This document shows, in pieces, positions 61,227-64,000 of a DNA stretch of 64,000 bases. The translations under genes were made by a program, and so were the position numbers. The stretch covers positions 1 to 64,000 of the forward strand of contig NZ_JADOGI010000003.1 of assembly GCF_015645445.1 (NCBI RefSeq), read 5' to 3'. This stretch comes from Nonomuraea cypriaca. GTDB taxonomy: Bacteria; Actinomycetota; Actinomycetes; Streptosporangiales; Streptosporangiaceae. How positions within the stretch are numbered: the stretch's first letter is position 1; every line of letters starts with the position of its first letter. Below the pieces are notes generated by a model that was not told the DNA's origin, did not search any database, and saw only the letters and a list, made by a program, of their open reading frames with translations.

Positions 61227-63245
61227 TCACTGCGTGTCCGGCGAGTACTGCTGCAACGGGAACCTGGGACCGGTCACCCGCGGGAGGCCCGCCCACCGCA
61301 GCAGTTTGCGCCTGCGCATCTCGAGGGCGAGATCGACGAGTTCCTCGACGTCCGCCTCGAGTTCGCGCGCGATGTCGCGCATCGAGCGGACACCGTCGGC
61401 CAGGTCGAGGATCCGCTGCCACTCCGGCGAGATCGGCACGCCCTGCTCCCGGCGGCCGTTCGGTCCCGGGGCGGTCCGGACGCGTTCGGGCCGCAGCGCG
61501 GTGAGGTCCGGCGCCGGGATCTCCAGATCGCCGATGAACAGCCTGTCGAGTCGCGAGCCGTAGAGGCAGTCCATCGCCTCTTCCGGCCGCTCCACGATCG
61601 GCATGCCGCGCAGGTTGAACGAGGTGTTGAGCACCAACGGCAGGCCGGTTTCGATCTCGAACGCCTCGATCAGGGCGCGGAAGGGCCCAGGCGTGTCCTC
61701 GTCGACGGTCTGCACCCGGCACGTGCCGTCGACGTGCACGACCTCGCTGATGAGCCGCCTCTGCTCGTCCAGCACAGGGCACACCATGAGCATGAACGGG
61801 CTTTCCCGCGCGGGCATGTCGAACCATTTGTGCGCGCGTTCGGTGAGCACGGATCCGGCGAACGGCCGGAAGGACTCACGGAACTTCACCCTGGCGTTGA
61901 GCCGGTCCTTCATCCCGGGGATGCCGGGGTGGCACAGGATCGAGCGGGCGCCCAGCGAACGCGGCCCGAACTCCGCCTGGTTCTGGAACCAGCCGATGAT
62001 CTCGCCACGGGCGATCGCGCCGGCCGCGGCGGCCGCGAGCTCCTCGGGCCCGCCGTGTTCGCGTGGCTCCAGGTGCCATCGCTCCGCGATCGCCTGGAGG
62101 TCCACTCCGGTGAGCCGGGGCGGGCCGAGGTAGACGTGCCGCATCGCCGGCCCCGCCACGGTCTCGTGGCCCATCAGGTTGTGGTGGGCGTAGAGCACGG
62201 CGCCCACGGCGTTTCCGTCGTCGGTCGCCGCGGGGAAGACGAACATGCGGTCGATCTCGGTCTCGCGCATGATCCGCGTGTTGAGCTTGGAGTTGAGGAA
62301 CGAGCCGCCGGACAGCGCCAGCGAGCGGCTGCCCGTGACGGCGAGCACATGCCGGGTCAGGTGCAGGACCGCTTCCTCGAACTCCTCCTGCAACTGCGCG
62401 GCGAGGTCGTGGTGGAACGGCTCGTACGGAGCCCGCGGCGGACGCGAGACGAGCCGCAGTTCATCACCCTCGAGCACCGCGACGCCGAGTTCGACGAGCG
62501 AATCGGCCGCGCGGTCGAACCGCAGCTCGCCATTCGGCGCCGGCTCGAAGAAGAGGTTCTCCGCGCTGAACCGCTTGCCGTAGGACGCGAGCCCCATGGT
62601 CTTGCCGGCGTCGTCGTAGATGGTGCCGGCTTCGTGGAACCCCAGCGCGAGCGTGACCACGCGGTAGATCTCCCCGATGCCGGACAGATCCGACGGCGTA
62701 CGGATGTGCCCGTCACGCATGTAGCCGGCCCAGCGGTCGACATCGCGCTTTAGGCGCATGACGTCCTTGGGTCTCTCGCCGACGCGGAAGAAGAACGCCG
62801 TCTCCCGCTCCCGGCCGCCGTCGATGAGCGAGCCGTAGCAGTCGATGGCCAGCGCCGCGGCCTCGTCGAAGCCCGAGGAGTAGAACGCGGCGCTCGCGTG
62901 CGCGAGATGGTGGGCGGGGTGCGGCAACGTGAGGCATCGCTCGGGCGGCGCGACGAGGCCCAGCGAACTCAGCAGCTTCGCCTCGTCCGCCTCGTCACGG
63001 GATTCGGTCGACGTCGCGATCCAGCCGTCGATGTCGGTCGATACGAGTCCCGCCGCCGACAGGATCTCGTTGGTCAGGTCGGCCATCATGGCCGAGTAAG
63101 CGTGCAGCGGGACCGTGCCCCGCTTGATTCGAGTAGTGCGTTCGAGTGCGAGCGCAAAACGAATGACACCGTCTTCCGCTAAACACACACTGCTGTCATG
63201 GCTCAGGTTGAAGCCGATGATCCGAGTAGAAATAACTACCCCCAA
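61227..63245 (-). CDS. NodU/TobZ-type carbamoyltransferase with extra C-terminal domain
   Basis: A 672-residue O-carbamoyltransferase using carbamoyl phosphate and ATP. It has IIGFNLSHDSSVCLAEDG at the N-terminus, HPAHHLAHASAAFY (metal/phosphate histidines), ALSGGSFLNSKLNTRI, and the YrdC-like C-terminal lobe with FGPRSLGARSILCHP and LNTSFNLRGMPIV. After the usual end near residue 600 comes a helical tail, PEWQRILDLADGVRSMRDIA to ELVDLALEMRRRKLLRW, resembling a small winged-helix/PqqD-like module. The start is uncertain: TTG at 63245 is the only usual codon in range. It lies 27 bp before the NRPS gene and probably carbamoylates a hydroxyl of the final product. Confidence 0.88.
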   Translation of the reverse strand: MGVVISTRIIGFNLSHDSSVCLAEDGVIRFALALERTTRIKRGTVPLHAYSAMMADLTNEILSAAGLVSTDIDGWIATSTESRDEADEAKLLSSLGLVAPPERCLTLPHPAHHLAHASAAFYSSGFDEAAALAIDCYGSLIDGGRERETAFFFRVGERPKDVMRLKRDVDRWAGYMRDGHIRTPSDLSGIGEIYRVVTLALGFHEAGTIYDDAGKTMGLASYGKRFSAENLFFEPAPNGELRFDRAADSLVELGVAVLEGDELRLVSRPPRAPYEPFHHDLAAQLQEEFEEAVLHLTRHVLAVTGSRSLALSGGSFLNSKLNTRIMRETEIDRMFVFPAATDDGNAVGAVLYAHHNLMGHETVAGPAMRHVYLGPPRLTGVDLQAIAERWHLEPREHGGPEELAAAAAGAIARGEIIGWFQNQAEFGPRSLGARSILCHPGIPGMKDRLNARVKFRESFRPFAGSVLTERAHKWFDMPARESPFMLMVCPVLDEQRRLISEVVHVDGTCRVQTVDEDTPGPFRALIEAFEIETGLPLVLNTSFNLRGMPIVERPEEAMDCLYGSRLDRLFIGDLEIPAPDLTALRPERVRTAPGPNGRREQGVPISPEWQRILDLADGVRSMRDIARELEADVEELVDLALEMRRRKLLRWAGLPRVTGPRFPLQQYSPDTQ

Positions 63246-63641
63246 GAACCAGCGCGGATGTCAATGTCACCGCAGCAGCACCAAAGGGCGCGGGACAACA
63301 ACCGGCCATTTCCCCGTTGACAGATTCCCCTGATATGCCCGAAGCGTAGCCGAAACGAAGCCGGTGTCAACACCCGAGACCAACATTTCGACCCCTCCGG
63401 AACTACCGGCCGTCCCGCCGGTCGAGGACTGATCACCGGGACTATCAGGCATTTCACCTCGGGAGCGGAGGCCGAATCACAATCGCGACGACGCCCTCAT
63501 CGATCTCCTTCTCGCTGATCGTTTCCGGCGGGCCTCGACTCGGGCCGGCCCTGTCTCCTGGGCGTCGCTTCGTGGCGGCCTCGTCTCGTGGGCACACCCG
63601 AGGGCGCGCCATCCCCGCCGCGAAGGCGGACCACTCAATGC

Positions 63642-63671
63642 TTGACAGTAATCGGACCCACTGATTACATC
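63642..63671 (+). promoter_or_regulatory. Promoter motif, copy 2, near right edge
   Basis: TTGACA (63642-63647) and TACATC (63666-63671), 18 bases apart, within sequence closely matching the motif at 39516-39546 (shared TTGACA, TAATC, CCC, CTG and TTACATCG). This copy contains the inverted pair TAATC/GATTA. It reads toward the right edge of the window. Confidence 0.55.
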
Positions 63672-63756
63672 GGGCGTTGTCGCCTCCGTGCGCGGCGCGG
63701 GGGGCTTTTGGAAATCGACTACGAACATCCGACCGGTCGCTCTCGGGGGGAAGCGC

Positions 63757-63843
63757 GTGGGCTCTTCACCGGATATGTGGCAAGTGCGGCTGAACACCGC
63801 CCCGGCAACGACGCTTATGACTGCGCCCCAGGTGAATATGTAG
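63757..63843 (+). CDS. Possible short leader peptide
   Basis: A 28-codon ORF starting at GTG 63757 with GGGGGGAAG three bases upstream, 85 bp after promoter motif copy 2. The peptide starts MGSSPDMWQVRLN and ends TAPQVNM. Codon bias is weak. It may be a leader peptide, a start of a gene broken by the stop at 63841, or chance. Confidence 0.25.
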   Translation: MGSSPDMWQVRLNTAPATTLMTAPQVNM

Positions 63844-64000
63844 GCGGCCTGCGGTGCGGGCGGGATTTCCGCACGTGTCCGGAATTCACATCGCGTGCGA
63901 CTCCGTCTCGGATCAGTGCGACGGCCATTCCATCGTACTCACCGCGGGTGTCTCCTTGTCCGAGATCGGCGCATGCACATCGTCAACCGGCTGTCACGTC

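Larger units (their letters stand above)
63246..64000. other. Right-edge intergenic region
   Basis: About 755 bp upstream of the carbamoyltransferase with lower GC in parts. Apart from promoter motif copy 2 and the short ORF at 63757, no gene is supported. An ATG at 63973 could start a gene running off the window, but only nine codons are visible. Confidence 0.4.

Noticed and set aside
63973..64000. ATG at 63973 as the start of a further gene
   Set aside because: Only nine codons are visible and no clear ribosome-binding site precedes it.

Overview
The window is high-GC DNA with GC-rich third codon positions, many GTG/TTG starts and dense ATGA/GTGA overlaps. This fits a filamentous actinomycete (Streptosporangiaceae- or Streptomyces-like; genus not resolvable). 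Almost all of it looks like specialised metabolism: one very large, or two to three adjoining, biosynthetic gene clusters. No tRNA, rRNA, CRISPR array or intact insertion sequence was seen.

Layout. 1-2.2 kb: an MFS exporter whose 3' end is disturbed by a 14-bp duplication, divergent from a CGNR-type zinc-finger regulator across a near-perfect palindrome. 2.2-8.9 kb (minus): an amino-group-carrier-protein operon (LysW, LysX, ArgC/LysY-like), a transketolase split in two, an acyl-CoA ligase and an acyl-CoA dehydrogenase. 9.2-15.7 kb (plus): an HK97-fold/encapsulin-like protein, a PAPS-type sulfotransferase, an SDR, a LysZ-LysK fusion, CysD and CysN. Together 2.2-15.7 kb reads as a pathway that builds a non-proteinogenic amino acid on LysW, extends it by two carbons, sulfates a hydroxyl and probably eliminates sulfate, as in azinomycin/ficellomycin/vazabitide-type azabicycle (aziridine) chemistry. 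15.8-18.3 kb: an extra chorismate synthase, a LysR regulator and a small peptide gene. 18.4-22.4 kb: a RiPP (azole/TOMM-like) cassette with a short precursor, fused cyclodehydratase-YcaO and SagB-type dehydrogenase. 22.5-25.7 kb: a NarL-type two-component system whose kinase is an in-frame tandem duplication. 26-28.5 kb: an AONS-like PLP enzyme and an ATP-grasp ligase. 28.6-30.8 kb: a stand-alone NRPS A-T protein.

31.3-44.4 kb is an aromatic/tryptophan block. It holds an HpaB-type hydroxylase, a CPA2 antiporter, and a six-gene operon for 3-hydroxyanthranilate-type ring cleavage (flavin reductase, 3-HAO, ACMSD, RidA, ALDH, SDR). Divergent from that operon are a tryptophan-2,3-dioxygenase homologue, a PyrH-like tryptophan 5-halogenase, an exporter and a hydrolase. 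44.4-63.2 kb holds the main NRPS genes (C-A-T-C-A-T; C-A-T-TE with a Cys active site; C-A-MT-T), MbtH, a SIR2-STAND fusion placed inside the NRPS run, and a NodU/TobZ-type carbamoyltransferase.

Working model (inference): a hybrid peptide assembled from a LysW-derived, possibly aziridine-containing residue, halogenated tryptophan/kynurenine-derived units, serine, and glycine- or valine-like residues, later carbamoylated. A shared TTGACA-type promoter motif occurs before the dioxygenase/halogenase genes and again at 63.64 kb. Short tandem duplications near gene 3' ends or stop codons recur through the window. The most unusual elements are the capsid-fold protein in the sulfation operon, the kinase-peptidase fusion, the duplicated histidine kinase, the SIR2-STAND protein, and two divergent short peptides with similar C-termini beside the YcaO cassette.
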